This document shows positions 17,156-26,264 of a stretch of DNA of 64,000 bases, one piece after another. Each line of letters opens with the position of its first letter. Position 1 is the first letter of the stretch. The notes under the pieces were generated by a model. It was not told the origin of the DNA. It made no database searches and saw only the letters and a list, made by a program, of their open reading frames with translations. Made by a program: the position numbers and the translations under genes. The DNA comes from Kitasatospora sp. MAP12-44 (GTDB taxonomy: Bacteria; Actinomycetota; Actinomycetes; Streptomycetales; Streptomycetaceae), in contig NZ_JARZAE010000004.1 of NCBI RefSeq assembly GCF_029892095.1, positions 5,766,001 through 5,830,000 of the forward strand, in the 5' to 3' direction.

Positions 17156-19519
17156 ATGACCGTCGAGACCGGCCGGCCACAGACCGGCCAGCCCAACCCG
17201 CCCGCGCCCCAGCAGACCAGACGCCGCCTCGGCCGCGCCGCGTTCGGCCGGGCCGGGCGCGCGGCCCTGCTCGCCACCGGCCGCGCACCGGTGCCCGATG
17301 CCATCGAGCCGATCGTGCAGGCCCACCGCTGCCACCACCCGCAGGCCGATCTCGCGCTGCTCAGCCGCGCCTACCGGACGGCCGAGGCCAGCCATCGCGG
17401 CCAGAAGCGCAAGAGCGGCGAACCGTTCATCACCCACCCGCTCGCCGTCACGATGATCCTGGCCCAGCTCGGCGCCGAGACCACCACGCTGGTCGCCGCA
17501 CTGCTGCATGACACCGTCGAGGACACCGAGGTGACGCTCGATCAGGTGGCCGCCCACTTCGGTCCCGAGGTGGCCTATCTGGTCGACGGCGTCACCAAGT
17601 TGGAGAAGGTGGACTTCGGCGCGGCGGCCGAGGCCGAGACCTTCCGCAAGATGCTGGTCGCCACCGGCGACGACGTCCGGGTGATGGTGATCAAGCTCGC
17701 CGACCGGCTGCACAATATGCGGACGATCCGTCATATGAAGCCCGCCAGCCAGGTGCGGATCGCCAAGGTCACCCGGGATGTGCTGATCCCGCTGGCCGAG
17801 CGGCTGGGCATCCAGGTGGTCAAGACGGAGCTGGAGGACATCGTCTTTGCCACCCTGCACCCCGAGGAGTACGCCAGGACCCGCACGCTGGTGGCCGTCC
17901 ACGAGGCGGAGCAGGATGCGCTGCTCGCGCCGTTCGCGCAGGCACTGCACCGTCAGTTGGCCGAGGCGGGGGTCGCGGCGGAGGTCACCGTGCGGCCGCG
18001 GCACTGCGTCTCGGTGCACCGGGTGCTGCTCAAGCGCGGGTCGGTCGGCCGGCCGGCCACCCCGCATCCGGCGGACTTCGGGCGGCTGCTGGTGGTGGTC
18101 GAGGAGACCGCCGACTGCTACGCCGTCCTCGGCGAGCTGCACACCTGCTGGACCCCGCTGCCCGGCGAGTTCACGGATTTCGTGGCGGCCCCCAAGTTCA
18201 ACCTCTACCAGTCGCTGCACACCGCGGTCTCGGTCGACGGCGCCGCGGTCGAGGTGCTGGTCCGCACGCCGCGGATGCACACGGTCGCCGAGTTCGGCGT
18301 GGTCGCGCTCGGCAGCCCCAGGCAGCAGTCCGAGGAGCCGCCGCCGGACGGCCCGCAGGCCGCCGAGCCGCAGCGCGACGAGCTGGACCGGACCGATCCG
18401 GCGCGGCCCGGCTGGCTGAGCCGCCTGCTGGAGTGGCAGCAGGAGACGCCCGACCCGGACGCTTTCTGGTCCACGCTGACCGCCGACCTCTCCGGCGACC
18501 GGGAGATCACCGCCGTCACCGAGGAGGGCGCGACGCTGGTGCTGCCGGCCGGCGCCAGCTGCGTGGACGCGGCGTACCAGCTCGGTGAGCAGGTCGGCCA
18601 CCGCTGTATCGGCGCCCGGGTCAACGGCCGGCTCACCGCGCTCTCCACCCCGCTGGGCGACGGCGACGTGGTGGGCATCCTCACCGAGGCGGTACGCGCA
18701 CCGGGCGAGGGCGAGCCGTCCGGGCCGAGCCCGCAGTGGCTGGAGCACGCGCACACGGCGGGCGCCCGGATCGCCATCGAGCGCTGGCTCGCCGAGCACC
18801 CCGGGCACGCCGATCAGCCCGAGCCGGCCCAGCAGCCCGAGCGGTGGGAGCAGCCCGAGCCGCCCGAGCCCGGCCCGGCCCGTGCTCCGGGTGGGCGGCC
18901 GCGGCTGGTGCTCGTCCCGGGCCACCCCCGGGCGGCCGTCCGGCTGGCCCGCTGCTGCACCCCGGTCCCGCCCGACCAGGTCACCGGATTCCAGATCCGC
19001 GGCGGCTCGATCGCCGTGCACCGGGCCGACTGCCCCACCGGCGAGCGGATGCGCAGCTCAGGGCGCGGGCCCGTGCCACTCGGCTGGGCCCCCGGCACGG
19101 CCGCGCCGACCGACCGCCCGGTGAGCTACCGGGTGACGCTGCAGGCCGAGGCGCTGAACCGCCCCCGGCTGCTGGCCGACCTCACCGCCGCGATGTCGGC
19201 CACCGGCCTGGACATCGTCTCGGCGGTGGTCGAGCCGCCGCAGGAGCTGCGGGTCCGGCACACTTACACCGTGGAGCTGCCCGGCGCCGAGACGCTCCCG
19301 GTGGTGATGCGCGCCATGCTGCGGGTCTCCGGGGTCTACGATGTACGGCGCCCCGGCCTGGACGAGGCGCCCAGGCCGCCCCGGCTGCGCCCGCATCCCC
19401 GGAATGCCGGAAATGCTGATGACCGGGCCGCCATGGCCGTGCGACCATCGTCGGGAATTCACGGCCGGTCCGCCGCGTTCTCAGAGACGAGTGGGCCACC
19501 CGACGGCCACCACCGATAG
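17156..19519 (+). CDS. RelA/SpoT homologue (RshA-like (p)ppGpp enzyme)
   Basis: A 787-residue long-form Rsh protein. Domains in order: HD hydrolase (LLHDTVEDTEV, IKLADRLHNMRTIRHM, both intact), nucleotide-synthetase-like domain, TGS domain (VLPAGASCVDAAYQLGE), zinc-finger/RIS region (RLARCCTPVPPDQVTGF, HRADCP), and C-terminal ACT domain. The synthetase motifs diverge from RelA: RPRHCVSV in place of RxKHxxS, and DFGRLLVVV where DLxGxRI is usual, though KFNLYQSLHTAV and the Glu of VEVLVRT remain. Hydrolase activity looks more certain than synthetase activity. GGAGG 6 bp before the ATG fixes the start. S. coelicolor has a second Rel/Spo homologue, RshA, in this neighbourhood; assignment to it is by recall. 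Confidence 0.85.
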   Translation: MTVETGRPQTGQPNPPAPQQTRRRLGRAAFGRAGRAALLATGRAPVPDAIEPIVQAHRCHHPQADLALLSRAYRTAEASHRGQKRKSGEPFITHPLAVTMILAQLGAETTTLVAALLHDTVEDTEVTLDQVAAHFGPEVAYLVDGVTKLEKVDFGAAAEAETFRKMLVATGDDVRVMVIKLADRLHNMRTIRHMKPASQVRIAKVTRDVLIPLAERLGIQVVKTELEDIVFATLHPEEYARTRTLVAVHEAEQDALLAPFAQALHRQLAEAGVAAEVTVRPRHCVSVHRVLLKRGSVGRPATPHPADFGRLLVVVEETADCYAVLGELHTCWTPLPGEFTDFVAAPKFNLYQSLHTAVSVDGAAVEVLVRTPRMHTVAEFGVVALGSPRQQSEEPPPDGPQAAEPQRDELDRTDPARPGWLSRLLEWQQETPDPDAFWSTLTADLSGDREITAVTEEGATLVLPAGASCVDAAYQLGEQVGHRCIGARVNGRLTALSTPLGDGDVVGILTEAVRAPGEGEPSGPSPQWLEHAHTAGARIAIERWLAEHPGHADQPEPAQQPERWEQPEPPEPGPARAPGGRPRLVLVPGHPRAAVRLARCCTPVPPDQVTGFQIRGGSIAVHRADCPTGERMRSSGRGPVPLGWAPGTAAPTDRPVSYRVTLQAEALNRPRLLADLTAAMSATGLDIVSAVVEPPQELRVRHTYTVELPGAETLPVVMRAMLRVSGVYDVRRPGLDEAPRPPRLRPHPRNAGNADDRAAMAVRPSSGIHGRSAAFSETSGPPDGHHR

Positions 19520-19536
19520 CTCCAGCTAAGGACACG

Positions 19537-21063
19537 ATGACCTCCACGTTCGACAACCGCGACCAATCAAGCGAGTCCGCCGGCCGCAGTTCCCGCCGAC
19601 CCGCTGACCTCCGGGCCGATGCCCTGATGGACGAGGACCTCGCGGGGACCGACGAGGACTTCGGCCGCACCAACTACGACGGCGACCAGTACGACCGCAG
19701 CGAGCGTGCCGCACTGCGCCGCGTCGCCGGCCTCTCCACCGAGCTGGAGGACGTCACCGAGGTCGAGTACCGCCAGCTCCGCCTGGAGCGCGTGGTGCTC
19801 GTCGGCGTCTGGACGGACGGCAGCGTCGAGGAGGCCGAGAACTCGCTCGCCGAGCTCGCCGCCCTCGCCGAGACGGCCGGCTCCGAGGTGCTGGACGGCG
19901 TGATCCAGCGCCGCGACAAGCCCGACGCGGCCACCTACATCGGCTCCGGCAAGGCCAAGGAGCTGCGCGACATCGTCGCCTCCACCGGCGCCGACACCGT
20001 GGTCTGCGACGGTGAGCTGACCCCCGGCCAGCTGATCCACCTCGAGGACGTCGTCAAGGTCAAGGTCGTCGACCGGACGGCCCTGATCCTGGACATCTTC
20101 GCCCAGCACGCCAAGTCCCGAGAGGGCAAGGCGCAGGTCTCGCTCGCCCAGATGCAGTACATGCTGCCGCGTCTGCGCGGCTGGGGTGCCTCGCTCTCCC
20201 GGCAGATGGGTGGTGGCGGCGGCTCCTCGGCCGGCGGTGGCGGCGGTATGGCCACGCGTGGTCCCGGTGAGACCAAGATCGAGACCGACCGGCGCCGGAT
20301 CCGCGAGAAGATGGCGAAGCTCCGCAAGGAGATCGCCCATATGAAGAAGGGCCGGGACACCAAGCGCCAGGAGCGCAAGCGTCACCAGGTCCCCTCGGTC
20401 GCCATCGCGGGCTACACCAACGCGGGCAAGTCCTCGCTGCTCAACCGGCTCACCGGCGCCGGCGTCCTGGTGGAGAACTCGCTGTTCGCCACCCTGGACC
20501 CGACCGTCCGCCGGGCGCAGACCCCGGGCGGCCGGCTCTACACGCTGGCCGACACCGTCGGCTTCGTCCGGCACCTGCCGCACCACCTGGTCGAGGCCTT
20601 CCGCTCGACCATGGAGGAGGTCGCCGACGCGGACCTCATCCTGCACGTGGTGGACGGCTCGCACCCCGAGCCGGAGACCCAGCTCGCGGCGGTCCGTGAG
20701 GTGATCGTCTCGGTCGAGGCGCAGCACGTGCCGGAGATCGTCGTGATCAACAAGGCCGACGCCGCCCACCCGGACGTGCTGCAGCGGCTGCTGCGCCGCG
20801 AGCCGCACGCGATCGTGGTCTCGGCCCGCACGGGCCTGGGCATCGACCAGCTGCTCAAGCTGATCGACGACGAGCTGCCGCGGCCCGCCGTCGAGGTCCA
20901 GGCGCTGGTCCCCTACACCCGGGGCGACCTGGTCTCCCGGGTGCACGCCGAGGGCGAGCTGCTGGAGACCGAGCACACCGGTGAGGGCACCCTGATCCGC
21001 GCCAAGGTGGCAGCCGAGCTGGCCGCCGACCTGGAGCGCTACGCGGTGGCCGTCCAGCGCTGA
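19537..21063 (+). CDS. hflX: GTPase HflX
   Basis: Ribosome-associated GTPase that splits stalled or heat-damaged ribosomes. Residues ~80-260 form the HflX nucleotide-binding/helical domain (TYIGSGKAKELRDIV, DRTALILDIFAQHAKSREGK), then the Gly-rich loop, RGPGETKIETDRRRI, and the G domain with G1 GYTNAGKSSLLN, G3 DTVGFVRHLPHHL and G4 NKAD. The N-terminal ~75 residues are an acidic, actinobacterial extension. It lies 17 bp downstream of the Rsh gene, suggesting cotranscription of two translation-stress functions. Confidence 0.93.
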   Translation: MTSTFDNRDQSSESAGRSSRRPADLRADALMDEDLAGTDEDFGRTNYDGDQYDRSERAALRRVAGLSTELEDVTEVEYRQLRLERVVLVGVWTDGSVEEAENSLAELAALAETAGSEVLDGVIQRRDKPDAATYIGSGKAKELRDIVASTGADTVVCDGELTPGQLIHLEDVVKVKVVDRTALILDIFAQHAKSREGKAQVSLAQMQYMLPRLRGWGASLSRQMGGGGGSSAGGGGGMATRGPGETKIETDRRRIREKMAKLRKEIAHMKKGRDTKRQERKRHQVPSVAIAGYTNAGKSSLLNRLTGAGVLVENSLFATLDPTVRRAQTPGGRLYTLADTVGFVRHLPHHLVEAFRSTMEEVADADLILHVVDGSHPEPETQLAAVREVIVSVEAQHVPEIVVINKADAAHPDVLQRLLRREPHAIVVSARTGLGIDQLLKLIDDELPRPAVEVQALVPYTRGDLVSRVHAEGELLETEHTGEGTLIRAKVAAELAADLERYAVAVQR

Positions 21064-21086
21064 CCCGCACCGATCAGACACCCGCA

Positions 21087-21118
21087 GGGCCCCGGTCTCG
21101 ACGAGGAGACCGGGGCCC
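21087..21118. terminator. Bidirectional terminator
   Basis: Arms GGGCCCCGGTCTC (21087-21099) and its exact complement (21106-21118) around a 6-nt loop, between the convergent hflX and serine-protease genes. Confidence 0.82.
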
Positions 21119-21140
21119 GCTGTCGTCCCGGCGCGGGGCG

Positions 21141-22289
21141 TCAGCTCTGCTTGGAGATGTAGTCGAAGGCGCCGGCGGCCACCTCGTCCAGGTACGGTCC
21201 GGCCAGCCAGCTGGCGGTGTCCGCCGGGCCGATCGAGGTGTTGCTGACCAGGTAGGTCTTACCGCCCTCGGTGGCGAACCAGCCGCCGCCGCTGGAGCCG
21301 CCGGTCATCGTGCAGCCGATGGTGTACATCGCCGGGCGGCCGGCGTCGAAGGAGAGCTGGGACGGCTTGCCGCTGTCGCACTTCTCCAGCTCCGTGCCGT
21401 CGAACGGCGCGGCGGCCGGGTAGCCGATCGCGGTCAGTGAGAGCTGGGCGCGCGGCGCGTTGAACAGTACCGGGACGGAACCGCCGACGGTCTCCTCCAG
21501 CGACTTGGCGCCGCCGTCGGGGTTGCTCACCTTGATGATCGCGAAGTCGTACTGGTTGGCGGCGCTGCCGGTCTCGGTGCCCTCGGCCTGCCACTGCGGC
21601 GAGGTGATGGCCTTCTGCGCGGGCCACGCACCGAACGGTGCGTACTGGTCGGGCGTCGACTTCTTGCCCTTGCTGACCGCGCCGCTGCTGTTGAACGCGG
21701 GCACGAAGGTGACGTTCCGCGCGGTCTGGCCGTCCTGACCGCCGGTCACGCAGTGGCCCGCGGTCCACACCAGGTTGCTCTTGCCGGGGTGCGCGGGGTC
21801 GGAGACCACCGTGCCGGAGCAGACGTAGTGCTTGCCGTCCGCCTTGTCGAAGAAGATCTTCCCGTCCACCCGGTCCTGGTTGTACGGGTGGGCGACCGCC
21901 GTGGCCGGGATCGCGCTCGGCAGCGGGTCGTTGGCGCCGGCGCTCGGGGCGCTCGGCGGCTGGGCCGGGCCGACCGGGGCCGTCGGCTGGGCCTGGAGCA
22001 TCTTCTGCAGGTCCCAGAATCCCTTGGTGGCCGGCGTCATCACATGCTGCTTGGCCCACTTGTCCCAGTCGGTGAGCTTCCACTTCTTCAGGACGTCCAG
22101 GCTGGGCAGGCCGGCGGGCAGGCCGGCCGTGGTCGCCGAGGGCGCCGCGGAGGCGGGCGCCGGGGCGCTGCTCGGCGGCGGGCTCGGGGTGTCGTCCGGA
22201 CCGCACGCGGTGGCCGCGAGCAGGGTCAGGCCGGCGACCGCACCGGCGGCCGCCACTCGTGCGGTGCGGTTCTTCGATACTGCTGACAT
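21141..22289 (-). CDS. Secreted trypsin-like serine protease lipoprotein
   Basis: A 382-residue exported protein. The signal peptide ends in the lipobox LAATAC, so it is probably lipid-anchored, followed by a Pro/Ala/Ser linker. The catalytic region shows the chymotrypsin-fold His box WTAGHCVTGG and the Ser box MTGGSSGGGWF; the Asp is likely in QYDFAIIKV. The ATG at 22289 puts the basic n-region (KNRTARV) at the N-terminus; the GTG 27 bp upstream would add nine residues. It is divergent from the siderophore operon. Substrate unknown. Confidence 0.83.
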   Translation of the reverse strand: MSAVSKNRTARVAAAGAVAGLTLLAATACGPDDTPSPPPSSAPAPASAAPSATTAGLPAGLPSLDVLKKWKLTDWDKWAKQHVMTPATKGFWDLQKMLQAQPTAPVGPAQPPSAPSAGANDPLPSAIPATAVAHPYNQDRVDGKIFFDKADGKHYVCSGTVVSDPAHPGKSNLVWTAGHCVTGGQDGQTARNVTFVPAFNSSGAVSKGKKSTPDQYAPFGAWPAQKAITSPQWQAEGTETGSAANQYDFAIIKVSNPDGGAKSLEETVGGSVPVLFNAPRAQLSLTAIGYPAAAPFDGTELEKCDSGKPSQLSFDAGRPAMYTIGCTMTGGSSGGGWFATEGGKTYLVSNTSIGPADTASWLAGPYLDEVAAGAFDYISKQS

Positions 22290-22374
22290 ACCTTCTGTTC
22301 CCCCATGACGTATCACTCGGACGGCCGACAGCCGCCAACGGGCACCAGGGAGTCTCCCATCCGCGGGGGAGCGC

Positions 22375-22472
22375 GGTCTAACCGGGCTGACTGCGTGTCA
22401 CCGCGCTGTGCCGACTGCGCGTCACCGCGACCTCGGCCGTGCTCAGCGGGCCGTTGCCTCGTTAGACCAACC
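22375..22472. promoter_or_regulatory. Candidate control region of the siderophore operon
   Basis: The region between the protease and siderophore genes contains three repeat features: a 17-bp direct repeat with one mismatch (22389-22405 and 22413-22429, period 24 bp); the inverted pair GGTCTAAC (22375-22382) and GTTAGACC (22461-22468); and GTTAGACCAACC (22461-22472), which resembles the core of the DmdR/DtxR iron box (GTTAGSCTAACC) with two differences. Iron-dependent repression is expected but the match is partial. Confidence 0.4.
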
Positions 22473-22534
22473 GGATGTCCCCGGACGGGCGAGAGCCCCC
22501 GCATCCGCAGTCCGACGCGTCGCAAGGAGCAGCC

Positions 22535-24334
22535 TTGAGCACCGCCCTGACCGGAGCCCCGGCCACCGTCCCCCGCCAGCTGGACCAGTCCGCCGAGTCC
22601 GACCCGCTGCTCCACCAGGACCCCGCGGTCGCCGCCGAGCAGGCCGCGATCGAGGTCCTGCTGCGCTGCTGGACCAGAGAGACCGGGGCGCGTCCGGACC
22701 AGGACGGGGTGCTGAGGATCGCTGTCCTCGGCGGCGCCGCGCGGCTGCTGGCGGACGTCAGGCACTGGTCGCTCTGCGGCTGGCACCGGTTCGGCCCCGC
22801 TGTGCTGGCGCCCGGCCAGGCCGAGAGCGGCGTCCCGCTGGACGCGGTCACCGCCGCCGCGCTGCTGGCCCGCGCGGCGGCCGACCGGCCCGACCCGGAG
22901 CAGATCGCCGACCTGGCCGGCCGGGTCGCCGACTCGGTGCGCCGTACCGCCGACATCCTGCTGCACCGGCGTCAGCACCCGGGCCCAGGCCCGGACTCCG
23001 TCTTCCTGCGGGCCGAGCAGGCGCTGCTCCTCGGCCACCCGCTGCACCCCACCCCGAAGAGCCGCGACGGCCTCGGCCCGGCCCAGAGCGCCGCCTACTC
23101 GCCGGAGCTGCGCGGCTCCTTCGCGCTGCACTGGTTCGCCGTCGACCGCGAGCTGCTGGCCTCCGGCTCGGCGCTGGCCCAGGACGCCGCCGAACTGACC
23201 GCGAGCCTGCTCGACGCTCCCGCGCTGCTCCCGCCCGGCACCGCCGCCCTGCCGCTGCACCCTTGGCAGGCCCGCGAGTTGGCACTGCGCCCGCAGATCG
23301 CCCAGCTGCTGGCCGAGGGCCTGCTGCACGACCTCGGCGCGCACGGCGAGCCCTGGCACCCGACCTCCTCCGTGCGCACCGTGATGCGCCCCGGCACGCC
23401 GTGGATGCTCAAGCTCTCGCTCGGCCTGCGGATCACCAACTCCCGCCGGGAGAACCTGCGCAAGGAGCTGCACCGCGGCCTCGAGGTGCACCAGCTGCTG
23501 GAGGCGGGCCTGGGCGCCGAGTGGCGGGCCGCCCACCCGGGCTTCGACATCGTCCGCGACCCGGCCTGGATCGGCGTGGACCTGCCCGGCCTGGACGAGC
23601 GGACCGCGAGCGGTCTGGACACCGTGCTGCGCCGGCAGCCGTTCGGCCCGCAGGAGCGCGCGCTCTGCGTGGCCGGGCTGGTCGCCGAACGCCCGCTGGG
23701 CGAGCCGGCGCCCGGGGTGCCGTCCGAACTGGGCGACGTGCTGCGCTCGCTGGCCCGCCGCAGCGGCCGGCCGCTGCCGACCGTGTCCACCGAGTGGTTC
23801 CTGCGCTACCTGGATGCCGCGGTGCTGCCGGTGCTCTGGCTGGACGGCCGGGCCGGCATCGCCCTGGAGGCGCACCAGCAGAACAGCCTGGTGCTGCTCG
23901 ACCAGGCCGGCTGGCCGATCGGCGGCCGGTTCCGGGACAACCAGGGCTACTACTTCCGGGCCTCGCACGCCGAGCGTCTCGAGCAGCGGTTGCCGGGTAT
24001 CGGCAAGGCCAGCGACACCTTCGTCGAGGACGCGGTCGCCGAGGAGCGGTTCGCCTACTACCTGGGGATCAACCATGTCCTGGGCCTGATCGGCGCCTTC
24101 GGTTCGCAGCGGCTGGCCGACGAGCGGGTGCTGCTGGCGGCGCTGCGCCGGTTCCTGGCCGGGCCCGCCGCCACCGCCACCGGCTCCACCCTCCCGGCGC
24201 ACCTGCTGGAGTCCCCGCAGCTGCGCTGCAAGGCCAACCTGCTGACCCGGCTGCACGGCCTGGACGAGCTGGTCGGGCCGGTCGAGACGCAGTCCGTCTA
24301 CGTCCGGCTCGACAACCCGGTGGCCCCGCGATGA
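22535..24334 (+). CDS. IucA/IucC-family siderophore synthetase (first copy)
   Basis: NRPS-independent siderophore (NIS) synthetase of 599 residues that couples a carboxylate such as citrate to an amine or hydroxylamine using ATP. Conserved segments include GHPLHPTPKSRDGL, LHPWQARELAL, HPTSSVRTVMRP and LEAHQQNSLVLLDQ, followed by RDNQGYYFR. The TTG start at 22535 follows AAGGAG by 7 bp; earlier in-frame starts lack a ribosome site. It overlaps the acetyltransferase by 4 bp (ATGA), so the four siderophore genes form one operon. Confidence 0.87.
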   Translation: MSTALTGAPATVPRQLDQSAESDPLLHQDPAVAAEQAAIEVLLRCWTRETGARPDQDGVLRIAVLGGAARLLADVRHWSLCGWHRFGPAVLAPGQAESGVPLDAVTAAALLARAAADRPDPEQIADLAGRVADSVRRTADILLHRRQHPGPGPDSVFLRAEQALLLGHPLHPTPKSRDGLGPAQSAAYSPELRGSFALHWFAVDRELLASGSALAQDAAELTASLLDAPALLPPGTAALPLHPWQARELALRPQIAQLLAEGLLHDLGAHGEPWHPTSSVRTVMRPGTPWMLKLSLGLRITNSRRENLRKELHRGLEVHQLLEAGLGAEWRAAHPGFDIVRDPAWIGVDLPGLDERTASGLDTVLRRQPFGPQERALCVAGLVAERPLGEPAPGVPSELGDVLRSLARRSGRPLPTVSTEWFLRYLDAAVLPVLWLDGRAGIALEAHQQNSLVLLDQAGWPIGGRFRDNQGYYFRASHAERLEQRLPGIGKASDTFVEDAVAEERFAYYLGINHVLGLIGAFGSQRLADERVLLAALRRFLAGPAATATGSTLPAHLLESPQLRCKANLLTRLHGLDELVGPVETQSVYVRLDNPVAPR

Positions 24335-24867
24335 CGACCGTACTGCCCACCGCCGCCGGGGAGTTCCGGCTGCGTCCGGTCGAACCCGCCGACCTGCCGC
24401 TGATCACCGAGTGGATGAACGACCCGGCGGTGGCCGCGTTCTGGGAGCTGGCGGGTCCGGCCGAGGCCACCGAGCGGCAGGTGCTGGCCCAGCTGGCCGA
24501 GGGCAGTCACAGCCGGCCACTCCTCGGCCTGCTGGACGGCGTCCCGATGAGCTACTGGGAGGTCTACCAGGCCGAGCGGGACGCACTGGCCGCCCACTAC
24601 CCGGCCCGCCCCGGCGACACCGGGGTGCACCTGCTGCTCGGCCCGCCGCGCTACCGCGGCCGGGGCCTGGCCGCGGTCCTGCTGGCCGCGCTGGCCGAGG
24701 AGCTGCTGCGGCGCGGCTCCCGGGTGGTGGCCGAGCCGGACGTCCGCAACACCGCCTCGGTCCGGGCCTTCCAGCAGGCCGGGTTCACCGCCGCCGGTGA
24801 GCTGGAGCTGCCCGAGAAGCGCGCGCTGCTGATGATCCGTGAGCGAGAACGACACCGAGGAGCTTAA
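24331..24867 (+). CDS. GNAT N-acyltransferase, likely N-hydroxylysine acetyltransferase
   Basis: A 178-residue acyl-CoA transferase of the IucB/AlcB/RhbD type, expected to acylate the hydroxylamine made by the next gene product. Features: LRPVEPADLPLITEWMNDP at the N-terminus, SYWEVYQAERD, GVHLLLGPPRYRGRGLA (acetyl-CoA loop) and EPDVRNTASVRAFQQAGF. It is translationally coupled to the preceding synthetase by ATGA and ends 2 bp before the monooxygenase ATG. The acyl donor cannot be told from sequence. Confidence 0.84.
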   Translation: MTTVLPTAAGEFRLRPVEPADLPLITEWMNDPAVAAFWELAGPAEATERQVLAQLAEGSHSRPLLGLLDGVPMSYWEVYQAERDALAAHYPARPGDTGVHLLLGPPRYRGRGLAAVLLAALAEELLRRGSRVVAEPDVRNTASVRAFQQAGFTAAGELELPEKRALLMIRERERHRGA

Positions 24868-24869
24868 CG

Positions 24870-26264
24870 ATGGACACCCCGCCGATGGACACCCCGCCGA
24901 TGGACACCCAGCTCCCCTACGACCTGCTCGGGGTCGGCATCGGCCCGTTCAACCTCTCGCTCGCCGCGCTGGCCGACCAAGTGGACGGCCTGCGCGCGCT
25001 GTTCTGCGACGCCAGGCCGGAGTTCCGCTGGCACCCGGGCATGCTGGTCGAGGGAGCCAGGATGCAGGTGCCGTTCCTGGCCGACCTGGTCTCGCTGGTG
25101 GACCCGACCAACCCGTGGTCCTTCCTCAACTACCTGCGCGAGCACGACCGGCTCTTCCCCTTCTACTTCTCCGAGCGCTTCCAGCTGCCCCGCCGCGAGT
25201 ACGACCACTACTGCCGCTGGGCGGCCGAGCGGCTCGCCTCCTGCCGGTTCGGCGCGACGGTCACTGCGGTGCACTGGGAGGACGGCGCGTTCACCGCCAC
25301 GCTGCGCTCCGCGGGGGCCGAGGAGCGGGTCCGGGCCCGCAACCTGGTGCTCGGGGTCGGCACCGAGCCGGTCCGCCCGCAGGCCTTCGCCGCGCTGGCC
25401 GACCACGGCGCGGTCTGGCACTCCGGCGAGTACCTGGAGCGCCGGCGTGCCCTGGACGGCGCCCGGGACATCACCGTGGTCGGCTCCGGCCAGTCCGGCG
25501 CGGAGGTCTTCCTGGACCTGCTGCGCAGCCGGGCCGGCGACGGCACCCGGCTGCGCTGGCTGACCCGGACCAGGGCGCTGGCCCCGATGGAGTACTCCAA
25601 GCTGGGCCTGGAGCACTTCACCCCGGACTACACCCGCTACTTCCACACCCTGCCCGGCCAGGTCCGCGACCAGCTGGTGGCCGAGCAGTGGCAGCTGCAC
25701 AAGGCCGCCAGCGCCGAGACCCTGGCCGAGATCCACGACCTGCTGTACGAGCGGAGCATCGGCCGCCCGCCGGCCGCCGCCGACGTCGAGATCACCCCCG
25801 GCACCGAGGTGACCTGCGCGCTGCCCGGCCCGTGCGGCGGCCTGGAGCTGCGCTGCCTGCACCGCGACTCGGGCGTGCCCCGGCTGGTGCGCACCGACGC
25901 GGTGGTGCTGGCCACCGGCTACCGCGCGGTGCGCCCGGCCGCGCTGGAGCCGCTCGCCGCGCTGATCGACTGGGACGAGCAGGGCCGCTACCGGATCGGC
26001 CTCGACCACCGGGTGGCCACCCGCCCGGCGCTGACCGGCGGGCTGTACGTGCAGAACGCCGAGCTGCACACGCACGGCGTCGGCACCCCCGACCTCGGCC
26101 TCGGCGCGCACCGCGCGGCCGTCATCCTGAACGCGCTCTGCGGCCGGGCCGTGCACCGGCTGCCCGCCCGGACGGCGTGGACCAGCTTCGCCCCGACCCC
26201 GCTGCCGACCCAGTCCGCCGCCCATGCCGAGGAGTGGAACCGTGCCCCAGCCACCAGCCGCTGA
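24870..26264 (+). CDS. L-lysine N6-monooxygenase / ornithine N5-monooxygenase family (IucD type)
   Basis: FAD- and NADPH-dependent N-hydroxylase of 464 residues that starts hydroxamate synthesis by oxidising the side-chain amine of lysine, ornithine or a diamine. Motifs: FAD site LGVGIGPFNLSLAAL, FRWHPGMLVEGARMQVPFLADLV, NADPH site VVGSGQSGAEVFLDLL, and the C-terminal ATGYRAV. The N-terminus repeats MDTPP (15-bp DNA repeat, ATGs at 24870, 24885, 24900); GAGGAG 7 bp before the first ATG favours the longest form. A diamine decarboxylase gene is absent from the operon, which favours an amino acid substrate. Confidence 0.88.
   Translation: MDTPPMDTPPMDTQLPYDLLGVGIGPFNLSLAALADQVDGLRALFCDARPEFRWHPGMLVEGARMQVPFLADLVSLVDPTNPWSFLNYLREHDRLFPFYFSERFQLPRREYDHYCRWAAERLASCRFGATVTAVHWEDGAFTATLRSAGAEERVRARNLVLGVGTEPVRPQAFAALADHGAVWHSGEYLERRRALDGARDITVVGSGQSGAEVFLDLLRSRAGDGTRLRWLTRTRALAPMEYSKLGLEHFTPDYTRYFHTLPGQVRDQLVAEQWQLHKAASAETLAEIHDLLYERSIGRPPAAADVEITPGTEVTCALPGPCGGLELRCLHRDSGVPRLVRTDAVVLATGYRAVRPAALEPLAALIDWDEQGRYRIGLDHRVATRPALTGGLYVQNAELHTHGVGTPDLGLGAHRAAVILNALCGRAVHRLPARTAWTSFAPTPLPTQSAAHAEEWNRAPATSR

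Noticed and set aside
16067..19021. 984-codon minus-strand open frame over dapF and the Rel/Spo gene
   Set aside because: Antisense shadow; no conserved motif and no ribosome site.
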